DNA from: an uncultured bacterium
Lineage (GTDB): Bacteria; Myxococcota_A; Polyangia; Polyangiales; Houyiibacteriaceae
Assembly: GCA_938024995.1 (NCBI GenBank)
Contig: CALJDU010000040.1
Location: 32,110 to 96,109 of the forward strand
Direction: 5' to 3'
Length of the DNA stretch: 64,000 nt
The position numbers and the translations under genes were made by a program. Under the pieces are notes generated by a model. That model searched no databases. It was given only the letters and a program-made list of their open reading frames with translations, and was not told where the DNA came from. Shown here piece by piece: positions 7,619 through 16,146 of the stretch (within the stretch, counting starts at the first letter, position 1; the number at the start of each line of letters is the position of its first letter).

Positions 7619-9109
7619 CTACGCCGACATCGCGCCCTTCTTCTCGGTCTTGTCCCAGGTCCGCGCCTCCCCCTTGAACTCCTTGATGTAGGCCGCGAAC
7701 GTGACCGCGCAGAGGAACGCACCGTAGCCCGCGATGTAGAGGACGACCTGGGGGACCCACTGCAAGCGCGGGTGGTCTTCGACCTTTCCTTCCAGCCACG
7801 CGGCGAGCCACGCGAAGACCATCGCGAGCGAGAGCCATGCGTAGAGGAAGAGCATCAAGAGGCGCTCGCCGATCCCGCCAGGCGCCAACGCGACCCACTC
7901 CGCGATGGGCTCAAAGAGACTGGGCGCGATCGAGTAGGCGATGATCGAGAGCGAGATCAAGCCAGGAAACGCGAAGCCCTCGATCCATGACTTCTTGGCG
8001 GACTCCGTGTCGATAACGAACGAGGCGAAGGTGACCAAGAGGTAAACGATGGCCGCGATGATCCAGTAGCCCTCGAAGAGCTTCCACGCGAAGCCGGCGT
8101 CCATGAACGAGAGCGAGATGAGCGACACGGACGCGCTGATCTGAAAGACCGGCATCAAGAAGATTGAGAACCACATCGCGGCCATCGTGAACGAGCCGAG
8201 CGAGCCGCGAGAACGGCGGCCCCAGAGGTCACGAAAGACGTCCGTGATCTGCACGTTGCCGCGGGCCCATCGGAGCCGTTGCTTCCACAACATCTGAAGG
8301 TCGTGGGGCTCCTCCGCGTAGACGATCGCGTTCGGCTCAAAGATCGCCATCCGACCTTCGAGCTGCGTGTTGAACGTCGTGAAGGTGTCCTCAGCGAGCG
8401 TGTCGTCGAAGATCTTGCCGCCGATCGCGAAGAGGTTCTCCCGCGAGTGCAGCTGCGCGCCGCCGGAGAGACACGCGAGGAACCCGAACACGTTCTGGGC
8501 GCGCCGCGACGCACCGGTCGCGGTGATGTACTCGAAGGTCACGAAGCGCTGCACGTAGGTCGGCGCGCGCGACCCTTCCTTGATGTACGCGGTGACCGCG
8601 CCGATGTTCGGGTCCACCAGGTGCCGCGCCATCCGGAGCAGCGAGGTCTCGGTATAGATCACGTCGGCGTCCATGATGAGGATGGCCTGCGCCCACTCGC
8701 TCTTCCAGAGAACGTCGAGCCCGTAGTTGAGCGTGTGCGCCTTGCCTTCGCCACCCGCGACCCGCCGCACGTGAATCACGTTTTTGGGCCAGCGCTTTGA
8801 CTTCGCGATCACCATCTCCGGCGTTCGATCGGAGCTCGCGTCGTCGATGACGTAGATGCGCAGCCGGTCCTTGGGATAGTCGAGCTTCATCAAGCGATCG
8901 ATGGTCACCTCGATGACCGACTCTTCGTTCCAGGCGGGGATGAGGATCGCGACGCGAGGACAGTACGGCGCGCACTTCTCCAGATGGGTGGCGAAGACCG
9001 AGAACGCGAGCGCCAAGAACTGAAGCGCACCGGTGACGACCGGAATGGTCGCGACGACCACCAGCGCGGCGAAGAGCGCGACAAGACCGTCGTAGAGGAG
9101 CGCGCTCAT
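7619..9109 (-). CDS. Family 2 processive glycosyltransferase (BcsA/NdvB-like)
   Basis: A 496-residue inner-membrane glycosyltransferase. An N-terminal membrane segment (about 8-40) precedes a GT2 domain with VAILIPAWNEE (53-63), nucleotide-binding IDD (88-90), DAD (147-149), the catalytic AED (239-241) and QRLRW (277-281), which is the processive-polymerase signature. Several further membrane helices follow from about 300 to 480. There is no PilZ domain, unlike BcsA. It is the probable polymerase for the polysaccharide locus that extends to 16893, where a BcsB-like protein and an outer-membrane barrel are encoded. It lies 36 bp downstream of the ATP-grasp gene on the same strand. The sugar is unknown. 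Confidence 0.85.
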   Translation of the reverse strand: MSALLYDGLVALFAALVVVATIPVVTGALQFLALAFSVFATHLEKCAPYCPRVAILIPAWNEESVIEVTIDRLMKLDYPKDRLRIYVIDDASSDRTPEMVIAKSKRWPKNVIHVRRVAGGEGKAHTLNYGLDVLWKSEWAQAILIMDADVIYTETSLLRMARHLVDPNIGAVTAYIKEGSRAPTYVQRFVTFEYITATGASRRAQNVFGFLACLSGGAQLHSRENLFAIGGKIFDDTLAEDTFTTFNTQLEGRMAIFEPNAIVYAEEPHDLQMLWKQRLRWARGNVQITDVFRDLWGRRSRGSLGSFTMAAMWFSIFLMPVFQISASVSLISLSFMDAGFAWKLFEGYWIIAAIVYLLVTFASFVIDTESAKKSWIEGFAFPGLISLSIIAYSIAPSLFEPIAEWVALAPGGIGERLLMLFLYAWLSLAMVFAWLAAWLEGKVEDHPRLQWVPQVVLYIAGYGAFLCAVTFAAYIKEFKGEARTWDKTEKKGAMSA

Positions 9110-9145
9110 GGACCCCTTCTCTCGGCTCGCGCGCTCCCCACTTTG

Positions 9146-10138
9146 CTACGCCGCGTCGCTCTCTTCGCCCGACGCGGCCGCGATGCGCCCGAGCTCTTCG
9201 ACCGGGAGATAGTGCTCGTGAAACGTGCGGACCATCGCGACCGCCTGGTAAGGAAGCGGCCCGGTCTCGCGCGGCATGCCGAGGACCTGCTGAAGCGCGA
9301 GCGCGGGCATGTTGACGCCGGCCGCGACGGTGATGGGCATCGTGCCTGGAAAGCGCGGGTTGACCTCGAGCAAGTTCGGGACGCCATTGTCGTCGCGCCG
9401 GAGCTGCACATTGGCCACGCCTTCGATACCGACCGCGAGCGCGATCTTCATCGCGGTTTGCTCGAGGACCTCGTCCGGGACGATGCGCGCGACCACCGCG
9501 ACGCCGGAGTCCACCTTCGCCCGCTCTCTCGGAACCGCGGTCACCGCGCCCTGATCCACGAACACGTCCACGGAGTACTCGGCGCCTGGAAGAAGCCCCT
9601 GAACGATTTGCTCGGCGTCCCGAGGCAGCGCGTCCACCTCTTCGATGTCGAGCAAGCGGATGCCTCGCGAACCGCTCCCGCGCCGCGGCTTCACGATGAC
9701 CTTTCCGGAGAAGCGCGAGGCGTCGAAGGTGTCGTCGAAGACCGCGGTCGTCGGGAGCGGGACGACTCCCTCGCAACGCTGCGCGAGGAGCCACTTGTCC
9801 AGACAGGTGCGGAGCGCGGAGAGGGGCGAGAGGACGCACCGGACGCCGCGGGCCTCCAGCGCGGGGCGCATCCGCGCGACCGCGATGAGTTCGTCATCGA
9901 CCGTCGGGACCAGCACCTGGACCTGCTGCCGCACACACGCCGCCAAGAGGGCGTCTCCGAAGTCGGGGGAACGGCCAGCCGGGAGAATGACCCGCTGGGA
10001 CGCCGGGACCAGGTGAAGCCCCGAAGCGATCGGGTCCATATCCGCCATCACGAAATCGGCGGTAAGTGGAGACGTCGAGACGCCGCGCATGAAAGAAATC
10101 GCGGCGGGTCCGCCGGCACCTGTGATCAAAACTCGCAT
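9146..10138 (-). CDS. ATP-grasp superfamily ligase (carbamoyl-phosphate-synthase-like fold)
   Basis: A 330-residue cytoplasmic protein with an N-terminal Rossmann-like pre-ATP-grasp domain (RVLITGAGGPAAISFMRG), an ATP-grasp lid and loop (VIVKPRRGSGSRGIRLL, residues about 145-162) and the metal-binding LLEVNPRFPGTMP segment near residue 265. It resembles CarB-like and PylC-like ATP-grasp proteins that join a carboxylate to an amine or thiol. ATG 10138 begins at the conserved MRVLITG; a GTG at 10150 is also possible. Its position between the regulator and the glycosyltransferase suggests a role in precursor or polymer modification. That is inference only. Confidence 0.75.
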   Translation of the reverse strand: MRVLITGAGGPAAISFMRGVSTSPLTADFVMADMDPIASGLHLVPASQRVILPAGRSPDFGDALLAACVRQQVQVLVPTVDDELIAVARMRPALEARGVRCVLSPLSALRTCLDKWLLAQRCEGVVPLPTTAVFDDTFDASRFSGKVIVKPRRGSGSRGIRLLDIEEVDALPRDAEQIVQGLLPGAEYSVDVFVDQGAVTAVPRERAKVDSGVAVVARIVPDEVLEQTAMKIALAVGIEGVANVQLRRDDNGVPNLLEVNPRFPGTMPITVAAGVNMPALALQQVLGMPRETGPLPYQAVAMVRTFHEHYLPVEELGRIAAASGEESDAA

Positions 10139-10299
10139 GCCGAGGATCACTTCAACCTTCGTGCCAGCGAGCGCGGCGACAATTATCGGGGAGCGGGGCC
10201 GCGCGTCGTCCCGTGTGTTTCAGAACGAAACAAATGAGGCGGACAACGGGACACCGGTGGGTCAGTGAGCGGTCCTGAACATCGACGAAGCTGTTCGCG

Positions 10300-11664
10300 C
10301 TAGCGGAGGCCGTACTTTTTAAGTTTGCGGTAGACCGTCGTGCGCCCAAGTCCGAGGCGGCGGACGACCCCTGAGATGTTCCCGCCGGTCTCCTCGAGCG
10401 CGGTGACCAGCGCGGCGCGTTCGAGCGCCTCCATCCGGGTCAACCCGTCTTGCTCACCCTCTCCCGCCGAGACAGGCTCCGAAGTCGGGATGGGCGTGTC
10501 ACGTTTGTGATCGCGGAGCCGCTTCGGAAGATCCTCAAGCTCAACGACCTCACCGCACACCACAAGGGCTCGCTGCATCGCGTTCATCAGCTCGCGAACG
10601 TTCCCCGGCCACGAGTGCGACTCCAACGCCGCGAGCGCGGTCGGCGCGAGCGTCACGGGACGGTCCGGCGCGAACTGACGCAGGAACGAGCGCGCGAGCA
10701 ACGCGACATCACCATGACGATCACGGAGCGGCGGAAGCTCGAGCTCGAAGACCGCGATGCGGAAGTAGAGGTCCTCGCGAAAGCGCCCCGCGGTGACCTC
10801 CTCGCGCAGGTCACGATGAGTCGCCGCGACCAAGCGAAAGTCGGAGCGCACGTCCGACTGGCCACCCACGCGTCGAAACACGCGCTGCTGAAGAACACGT
10901 AGGAGCTTCGCCTGCGCCGCCGGCGAGAGCTCGCCGATCTCGTCCAAGAAGAGCACGCCGCGATCCGCTTGCTCGAAGTACCCGATGCGGCGCTGGTTCG
11001 CGCTCGTGAAGGCTCCTCGCTCGTGACCGAAGAGCTCGGACTCTTGCAGCGTCTCGGGGATCGCCGCGCAGTTCACCGCCACAAAGGGCGCGCGCGATCG
11101 GCCGCTGTGCTCATGAATCGCGCGGGCGACCAGCTCCTTACCGGTCCCGCTCTCGCCGTGCACCAGAACCGTGACGTCGCTCATCGCGACGCGATCGACC
11201 TCTCGAAACGCGCGCTTCATTGCTGTCGACTCGCCGAGGATATCCGCGTAGCCGCCGCCGTCTGCTTCGCGCTCCAGATGATCGACACGGACCATCAGGT
11301 CATGCGCCTCGATCGCGTTCCGCACGGTGGTCGCGAGCTTGGTCCGGTCGACCGGCTTCACTAGATAGTCGTACGCCCCACTCTGCATCGCCGCGACCGC
11401 GGTCTCGACCTGGTCGTTCGCGGTCAAGATGATCACAGGGAGCTTGGGATGGGTCTTTTTGATCTGCTTGAGCGCCTCGAGCCCCCCAAGGCCCGGCAGC
11501 TCCAGATCGAGACAGACCGCGCTCGGGAGCGTTCGGGTCAGAACCTCGAGCGCCTGCTCTGCGTCGGGTGCAGACTCGACCTCATACCCATCTTTGATCA
11601 GCCATCGCTCCGCGAGGGCGCGGAGGTCTGGCTCATCTTCTACGACGATGACGAGCGAACCCAC
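10300..11664 (-). CDS. NtrC-family sigma-54-type response regulator with GAFTSA variant
   Basis: 454 residues in three parts: receiver (phospho-acceptor Asp53 in VCLDLELPG, Lys in LVKPVD), AAA+ domain (Walker A GESGTGKE 170-177, Walker B FLDEIGE, second-region R-finger segment), and a Fis-type helix-turn-helix (NISGVVRRLGLGRTTVYRKL). The loop that contacts sigma-54 normally reads GAFTGA; here residues 217-222 read GAFTSA. The GTG at 11664 begins right at the receiver, with no clear Shine-Dalgarno. It lies 19 bp after the preceding gene of the polysaccharide operon, so it probably regulates that locus. No cognate kinase is adjacent, but a hybrid kinase lies at 17171. Confidence 0.9.
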   Translation of the reverse strand: MGSLVIVVEDEPDLRALAERWLIKDGYEVESAPDAEQALEVLTRTLPSAVCLDLELPGLGGLEALKQIKKTHPKLPVIILTANDQVETAVAAMQSGAYDYLVKPVDRTKLATTVRNAIEAHDLMVRVDHLEREADGGGYADILGESTAMKRAFREVDRVAMSDVTVLVHGESGTGKELVARAIHEHSGRSRAPFVAVNCAAIPETLQESELFGHERGAFTSANQRRIGYFEQADRGVLFLDEIGELSPAAQAKLLRVLQQRVFRRVGGQSDVRSDFRLVAATHRDLREEVTAGRFREDLYFRIAVFELELPPLRDRHGDVALLARSFLRQFAPDRPVTLAPTALAALESHSWPGNVRELMNAMQRALVVCGEVVELEDLPKRLRDHKRDTPIPTSEPVSAGEGEQDGLTRMEALERAALVTALEETGGNISGVVRRLGLGRTTVYRKLKKYGLR

Positions 11665-11683
11665 CTGCAAACCATAGCGAAGG

Positions 11684-12073
11684 CTACAGTCCACTGCTCG
11701 TCCCCTCGCCACTTTCGAGCGCGAGCGTCCCGCCAGAGGGTGACGACGGTCTCGGCAAATCGATCGTAAAGGCGTAGCCGGAGCCGAGGTCCGGATGGAC
11801 CCGCAGCTTGAACTCCACCCGATCGGGCCAGTGGCGCCATGAGTCGAGCGGGAACGAGCGGGCCTTGATCCCGTGAAACAGAAGCGCGAAGTAGTAGTAA
11901 ACGGACCCGTCCGGATGCACCACGTGCTCCAGATCAATCTGTTCGTTTGGACGGGAGAGCACGAACATCGTGCCGTTGGCTTCGCCGTATTCGGTCTGGT
12001 GCGCCTTCAGGCTGTAGCCCTTTTCCGCGAGATGTTCGGCGGTCTCTTGGAGGTAGGCAGGAGACATCTCCAT
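11684..12073 (-). CDS. Conserved small soluble protein in polysaccharide operon
   Basis: 129 residues, no signal peptide or membrane helix. Alternating hydrophobic strands (GTMFVLSRPNEQIDLEHVV, SVYYYFALLFHG, RVEFKLRVHPDLGSGYAFTIDL) suggest a small beta-sheet domain. I do not recognise the family. The ATG overlaps the stop of the upstream gene (TAATG), so translation is coupled and the protein belongs to the operon running from 16893. Confidence 0.65.
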   Translation of the reverse strand: MEMSPAYLQETAEHLAEKGYSLKAHQTEYGEANGTMFVLSRPNEQIDLEHVVHPDGSVYYYFALLFHGIKARSFPLDSWRHWPDRVEFKLRVHPDLGSGYAFTIDLPRPSSPSGGTLALESGEGTSSGL

Positions 12074-12816
12074 TACATCACCCAGAACCCTCTCAGGAGC
12101 GCGAAGGCGACGAGCGCTTCGACGACCAAGATGACGCGGTAGAGCAGCACTCGCTCATGTTCGACATCGAGCATCGTCGCGAGCTCGAGGTCCGTGTCGA
12201 GCGCGGGAAGATCGTTGGACGCAGGCGGAGAAGCGTTCTCGTCCGCTCCGGCGGCCAGGTTCTCCGCGGCCAGGTTCTCCGCGGCCAGCTTCTCCGCAGC
12301 TCGCGCATCGGCTTGTCGTTGTGAAGGGAGCGCGGGAGGCTGCGCCACCGACGAAGCCTCGGGAAGCGTGAGCGGCTGCCCCACGCGTGCCTGCCGAAAC
12401 GGCTGCGCGCGCGCGAGTGGTTGCGCCGCGGTGAAGTGAGGCTCGTAGCCAATGACGATGAGGCGGAGCGCGCCTTGGTCAACCGCTTGCAACAGCTCCG
12501 GGACGAGCGGCGCGAGCTCCGGGCGAATGACCGCGAGGAGCTCCGCGCGCGCAGGAATCATCGGACCGAGCTCAGCGAAGGCGTTCGCGATGAGTCGAAG
12601 CGCATCACGAGAAGCCGCAGGCGACGCCGACCCCCGGATGGGCGGCGCGATCTGGGAAGACACTGTGAGCTGCGAAGGACGTCGCCGCGCGCGCGGCACT
12701 CGCGTCGGCACGACCGATGCGCCGCGTGGCTTCTTCTGCTTTTGCGGCTCCGGCTCCGCTCGGAGCTGCACCACTTTGTCTGTCCGTTCCGAGGAAATCT
12801 TCTTCACCGCCTTCAT
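12073..12816 (-). CDS. Membrane-anchored protein of unknown function in polysaccharide operon
   Basis: 247 residues. The N-terminus is basic and disordered (Lys/Arg/Pro-rich, about 1-60). A helical middle (about 75-130) is followed by a linker with repeated A-A-E-K/N-L units (about 185-205), and a single C-terminal helix (residues about 225-247, VLLYRVILVVEALVAFALL) is likely a membrane anchor. ATG 12816 overlaps the stop of the 60-residue gene (ATGA), which favours it over an upstream in-frame ATG at 12855. The function is unknown; a scaffold linking cytosolic parts to the secretion machinery is one possibility. Confidence 0.6.
   Translation of the reverse strand: MKAVKKISSERTDKVVQLRAEPEPQKQKKPRGASVVPTRVPRARRRPSQLTVSSQIAPPIRGSASPAASRDALRLIANAFAELGPMIPARAELLAVIRPELAPLVPELLQAVDQGALRLIVIGYEPHFTAAQPLARAQPFRQARVGQPLTLPEASSVAQPPALPSQRQADARAAEKLAAENLAAENLAAGADENASPPASNDLPALDTDLELATMLDVEHERVLLYRVILVVEALVAFALLRGFWVM
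12252..12300. repeat. Three 15-bp tandem repeats inside a coding region
   Basis: GCCAGGTTCTCCGCG occurs twice in tandem, followed by a near copy with CTTC. They encode the A-A-E-N-L repeats of the membrane-anchored protein. In-frame and probably unstable in copy number. Confidence 0.65.
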
Positions 12817-12995
12817 CCCGCGACGAACCGCGCGTGTACGTTGAGCAAGAGCCACCCTGCGGCGAGCGCGAGGTCGACGACCAAGAACACCAGCGCGAAG
12901 TTCCGAAGCCGCGATGTCTCTGCGCGGAGCCGGGTCAGCTCTTCACTCTCCCCCGCCGCCTGCTTCGCGGCGGGCTGCTGCATGGTCGCGCTCAT
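12813..12995 (-). CDS. 60-residue single-pass membrane protein
   Basis: A short protein with a charged N-terminal helix (ESEELTRLRAETSRLRN, heptad-like, possible coiled coil) and one membrane segment (FALVFLVVDLALAAGWLLL, about residues 32-50). Start and stop codons overlap both neighbours: its ATG 12995 overlaps the BcsB-like stop as ATGA, and its own stop overlaps the next ATG in the same way. This tight packing makes it a genuine gene despite its size. It is probably a small subunit of the polysaccharide secretion apparatus; there is no family assignment. Confidence 0.65.
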   Translation of the reverse strand: MSATMQQPAAKQAAGESEELTRLRAETSRLRNFALVFLVVDLALAAGWLLLNVHARFVAG

Positions 12996-14938
12996 GCGGG
13001 CCTCCTCGGTCGAGCGCGCGCGACCCACAGCGCGCCGATAAAGAGCACGGCCGCGCTTGTCGCCAACCACAGAGAGTCGACTCGGCGGGAGCGCGTTTCT
13101 TCCCGCGGCGCGCCGATGAGCGGGACCGCTCGGATGGGCGCGGGACGCTCGTCGCGAACCTCTTCAAAGTAGAGGCGGGACGACTCTCGCGTCGCGCGCC
13201 ACCCCGCTCCATCGAGGACCGCCGCGTCGCCAGCCAAGGTCGCGTAGCGCGGGTACACCTCCGCGCGCGGGGTCGGCGCGCGGTCACCCACGTCGTCCGT
13301 GATGACCCATTCTTCCTCCGGCTCCGGAAGGCGCGCGAACCCGTCCGGGATGGCGATCTCGAGTCGCTCCTCGATCCCGTAGACCGTCGGAGACAGCGCC
13401 GGGAGCGCGCGCGCGAGTTCTCCTTGCCGGTCCACCCAGTGCGGATCCCCTTGCGTATTGACCACCCCAAACCGGTCGGTGGGCTCGGTCGCGCGGACCC
13501 GGACACATCGCGCATCGCACTCCCCCGACACCAGCGCGACGCCGGTCTTGCGCAATGGCCAGAGCAACGCTCCGAGGCGCGCTCGGTCTCCTGGGCGAAC
13601 CTCTCCTTGAATCACCAAGGGCTCGTCGAGCGAGGCGGCGATGCGAGCGATTCCGGTGGGGCGCGCGCGGTCGTGAGGGACACGGAGCTCAGCCGCGGCC
13701 ACGTGAATCCATCCGTCGTCTTGCTCGCACGTCTCCGCGCTCTCGCGCCGGAGCTTGAGCGTCACTTCCACCGGCCAGGTCGGCTCGTCGAAGAGCTCCT
13801 CCGGCACGCGCGCAGACAGCCGGGTCTCCTCACCGTCCTCCGCTTCCCGTAAGTCGAAGGTCGTAAGCGGACGTCCGCCCACGCTGAGGAGCACGTGGCT
13901 CTCGTCACCGAAACGGGCGCCGCGCAAGATGACGTCGAGCTGTGGCCAACGCGCGACGCGAACGTTGGCCGGTCGCGTCCACCCGAAGCGCAGCACATGG
14001 TCGCCCTCTCCACGCGCGGTGAAACCCGCCGGGTAGCCCACGTCTTCGAGCGTGAGCATGGTCGTCCCTTGCTCGCTCGATTCAGCCGGAGCCGCCGTCG
14101 CCCGATAGTGGGTCAACGAGCAGCGGCTCCCGCAATCGTCAGCGGCGCGCTCTCGTAGCGCGAAGAACGCGTTCGCGAGCGCCGCGCTCGTTCGGGCGCG
14201 GACCAAGAGCGTCCCGTCCTCCACTTCGACGATGCTCTGGACCGCGTCGTCTGCGCGGAGGCGCGAAACGCGGCCGACGATCGCCCGCTCGGTCCCGTGG
14301 TCGTCGTTTCGCGGGACCGCGCCGCGGCTGCGCACCAAGGCGTCCGCCTCGAGCCACGGCACGAACGCATCTTCGGTTGACCCTTCGATCTCGACAGAGA
14401 TCTCTTCGCCTTCCGCCTCGCGCAGGAACGCGGCGACGGTCGACGCCGCGGGCGCTGGGTCGCGCTCGTAGCGCAGCCGTGCGCGCCGAATCCGGATCCA
14501 GGCCTCGCGCGCGAAACGCTGAAGACAAGGGTCGCCTCTCACCTCCAGGTGCGCGCGAATGCGAACGCGGTGGAAGCCCGCGGGGACGTCGCGGAGCTGA
14601 ACCGTGACCGGCGACCCCAGGTCGCTCAAGCGACTCGACATCCGGCTCTCGCCGTCCACTTCGACCGACACCGTGGAAGCGTCGACGTCGAGCAACGAGG
14701 AACGCGCGACATCGAACGTCAGCGTCGGCGCTGAGCGACGTCGTTCCGGAGGCTCGAGCGCGACGATGGCCTCAACGGTGGGTGAGCCTCCGCGAAGCGT
14801 GCCCTCAACCGCCCTAAGCTTGATGGCGACCTCGTCTGCCGAGGCCAGCCGCGGCGAGAGCATCAAGAACAAGGCGAGCGCCACCGTGAAGCGAAGCGGC
14901 GCACCGCAGCGCGAGAGAAGGTGCCGAGCGACGCTCAT
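12992..14938 (-). CDS. BcsB-like periplasmic polysaccharide synthase subunit
   Basis: 648 residues: signal peptide (about 1-34), a long periplasmic region and a C-terminal membrane helix (LWLATSAAVLFIGALWVARA). The periplasmic part follows the BcsB plan of paired carbohydrate-binding and flavodoxin-like domains: STVSVEVDGESRMSSRL then VTVQLRDVPAGFHRVRIRAH, repeated later as LDVILRGARF...VLLSVGGRPLTTFDL. BcsB partners the membrane glycosyltransferase and guides the nascent chain through the periplasm. Similarity is by architecture, so this is a distant member. ATGA overlaps on both sides place it firmly in the operon. Confidence 0.68.
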   Translation of the reverse strand: MSVARHLLSRCGAPLRFTVALALFLMLSPRLASADEVAIKLRAVEGTLRGGSPTVEAIVALEPPERRRSAPTLTFDVARSSLLDVDASTVSVEVDGESRMSSRLSDLGSPVTVQLRDVPAGFHRVRIRAHLEVRGDPCLQRFAREAWIRIRRARLRYERDPAPAASTVAAFLREAEGEEISVEIEGSTEDAFVPWLEADALVRSRGAVPRNDDHGTERAIVGRVSRLRADDAVQSIVEVEDGTLLVRARTSAALANAFFALRERAADDCGSRCSLTHYRATAAPAESSEQGTTMLTLEDVGYPAGFTARGEGDHVLRFGWTRPANVRVARWPQLDVILRGARFGDESHVLLSVGGRPLTTFDLREAEDGEETRLSARVPEELFDEPTWPVEVTLKLRRESAETCEQDDGWIHVAAAELRVPHDRARPTGIARIAASLDEPLVIQGEVRPGDRARLGALLWPLRKTGVALVSGECDARCVRVRATEPTDRFGVVNTQGDPHWVDRQGELARALPALSPTVYGIEERLEIAIPDGFARLPEPEEEWVITDDVGDRAPTPRAEVYPRYATLAGDAAVLDGAGWRATRESSRLYFEEVRDERPAPIRAVPLIGAPREETRSRRVDSLWLATSAAVLFIGALWVARARPRRPA

Positions 14939-16146
14939 CGGGCGAACCTCATCTTGAGCCCGACCGAGATGTCGTGGCGCGCCGACGCTTCACCCGAGAA
15001 CACCGCGCTTTCCACCAGGATGGCGTACCCCGCGGTGATAGCGAGCCGCGGGAGCACGAAGACCTCGGCAGAGGCGTTCGCGCCGTACATGACGTTCTGC
15101 GCCTTCGTCACCGACGCTCCCACGCGGAAGGCGAACCGTCGCCCAGTGGACGCGAGGAGCGAGAGGGCGCCTGTCGTCGCGGACACGGTTCCTTGCTCAT
15201 CGAGCCGAAACACCTGTCCGAGGACCGAGATCCGCCCCGCGACCACCTGCGCGCCGGCCATGAAGAAGAAGCCGAGGCGACCGTCGTGGTAGGCGCGAGG
15301 CGACACCATTCCGAGCAACACGAGCGCGCCGAAGGAGTGACTCGCCTCGAGCACCAGCGCGTGACGAATCGACTGCTCACCGAAGCCGATGCGGTAGCCC
15401 AGCGTCACCGCGCGCGCGATCGTCAGGCTCACGCCGCCCTCGTGCGCCGCTTGTCCAAGGTCGCGCCGCGGAACCGTCGAGTCGAAGCTCGCGCCGAGCG
15501 TCAGCTTCCGCGTCATCGCGCGCGAGAAACGGATCCCGCCGCGCGGGGTCGCGCCATCTTGGAGGACGACGCCGCCCGAGACCGCGACCTCGGTCCGGTA
15601 GGCATAGGGAACGTGGGCGAGAAGCGAGCGCGCCGAGTCGTCGCCCAGTTCGACCGCGCGAGAGAGCGCCGCTTCGGCCTCTTCGAGGTTCACGCTCTCG
15701 AGCTCCGCCGCGCCGAGACCGCGCTGCGCCCCGACGTCGGTCTCGTCGAGGTCCACGAGCGCTTGGTACCGGTCGCGCGCCTCCTCGACCTCGCCCTCCC
15801 AGAGCGAGACCATCGCGAGCCCGTGCATCGCTCCCCGGCTCGCCGGGTCGAGCGCGAGCGCCTCCGCGAAGAGCGCGCGGGCCTCCTCGAAACGACGCGC
15901 GAACGCGAGGGTCGTCCCGAGCTCCAGGCGCGCAAACGCAGACACTTCATCGTCGGTGAGCGCCGCGCGCAGAGATCTCTCCGCGTTGACGAGGTCTCCG
16001 TTCGCGCGTTGCGCGATGCCGCGTTCAAGAGCGGCGCGTCCGGCTTGAGCGAATGCGCGAGGTGTCATGAGAAGGGAAGACAGAGAAATGGCGACGACGC
16101 ACGTCATGAGAGCGGAGCCCCACGTGAACGCGTCGCGACTCTCCAT
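14935..16146 (-). CDS. TPR and outer-membrane beta-barrel protein (polysaccharide export)
   Basis: 403 residues. After a signal peptide (about 1-34) come roughly four tetratricopeptide repeats to residue about 175 (for example ALERGIAQRANGDLVNAERSLRAAL and ARLELGTTLAFARRFEEARALFAEALALDP). A C-terminal domain of alternating amphipathic strands ends in a terminal hydrophobic/aromatic residue pattern (HDISVGLKMRFAR), typical of an outer-membrane barrel. This TPR-plus-barrel layout resembles BcsC, PgaA or YaiO-type export proteins. It follows the PHP gene directly and overlaps the BcsB-like gene (ATGA). Probable role: the outer-membrane exit pore. Confidence 0.72.
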   Translation of the reverse strand: MESRDAFTWGSALMTCVVAISLSSLLMTPRAFAQAGRAALERGIAQRANGDLVNAERSLRAALTDDEVSAFARLELGTTLAFARRFEEARALFAEALALDPASRGAMHGLAMVSLWEGEVEEARDRYQALVDLDETDVGAQRGLGAAELESVNLEEAEAALSRAVELGDDSARSLLAHVPYAYRTEVAVSGGVVLQDGATPRGGIRFSRAMTRKLTLGASFDSTVPRRDLGQAAHEGGVSLTIARAVTLGYRIGFGEQSIRHALVLEASHSFGALVLLGMVSPRAYHDGRLGFFFMAGAQVVAGRISVLGQVFRLDEQGTVSATTGALSLLASTGRRFAFRVGASVTKAQNVMYGANASAEVFVLPRLAITAGYAILVESAVFSGEASARHDISVGLKMRFAR

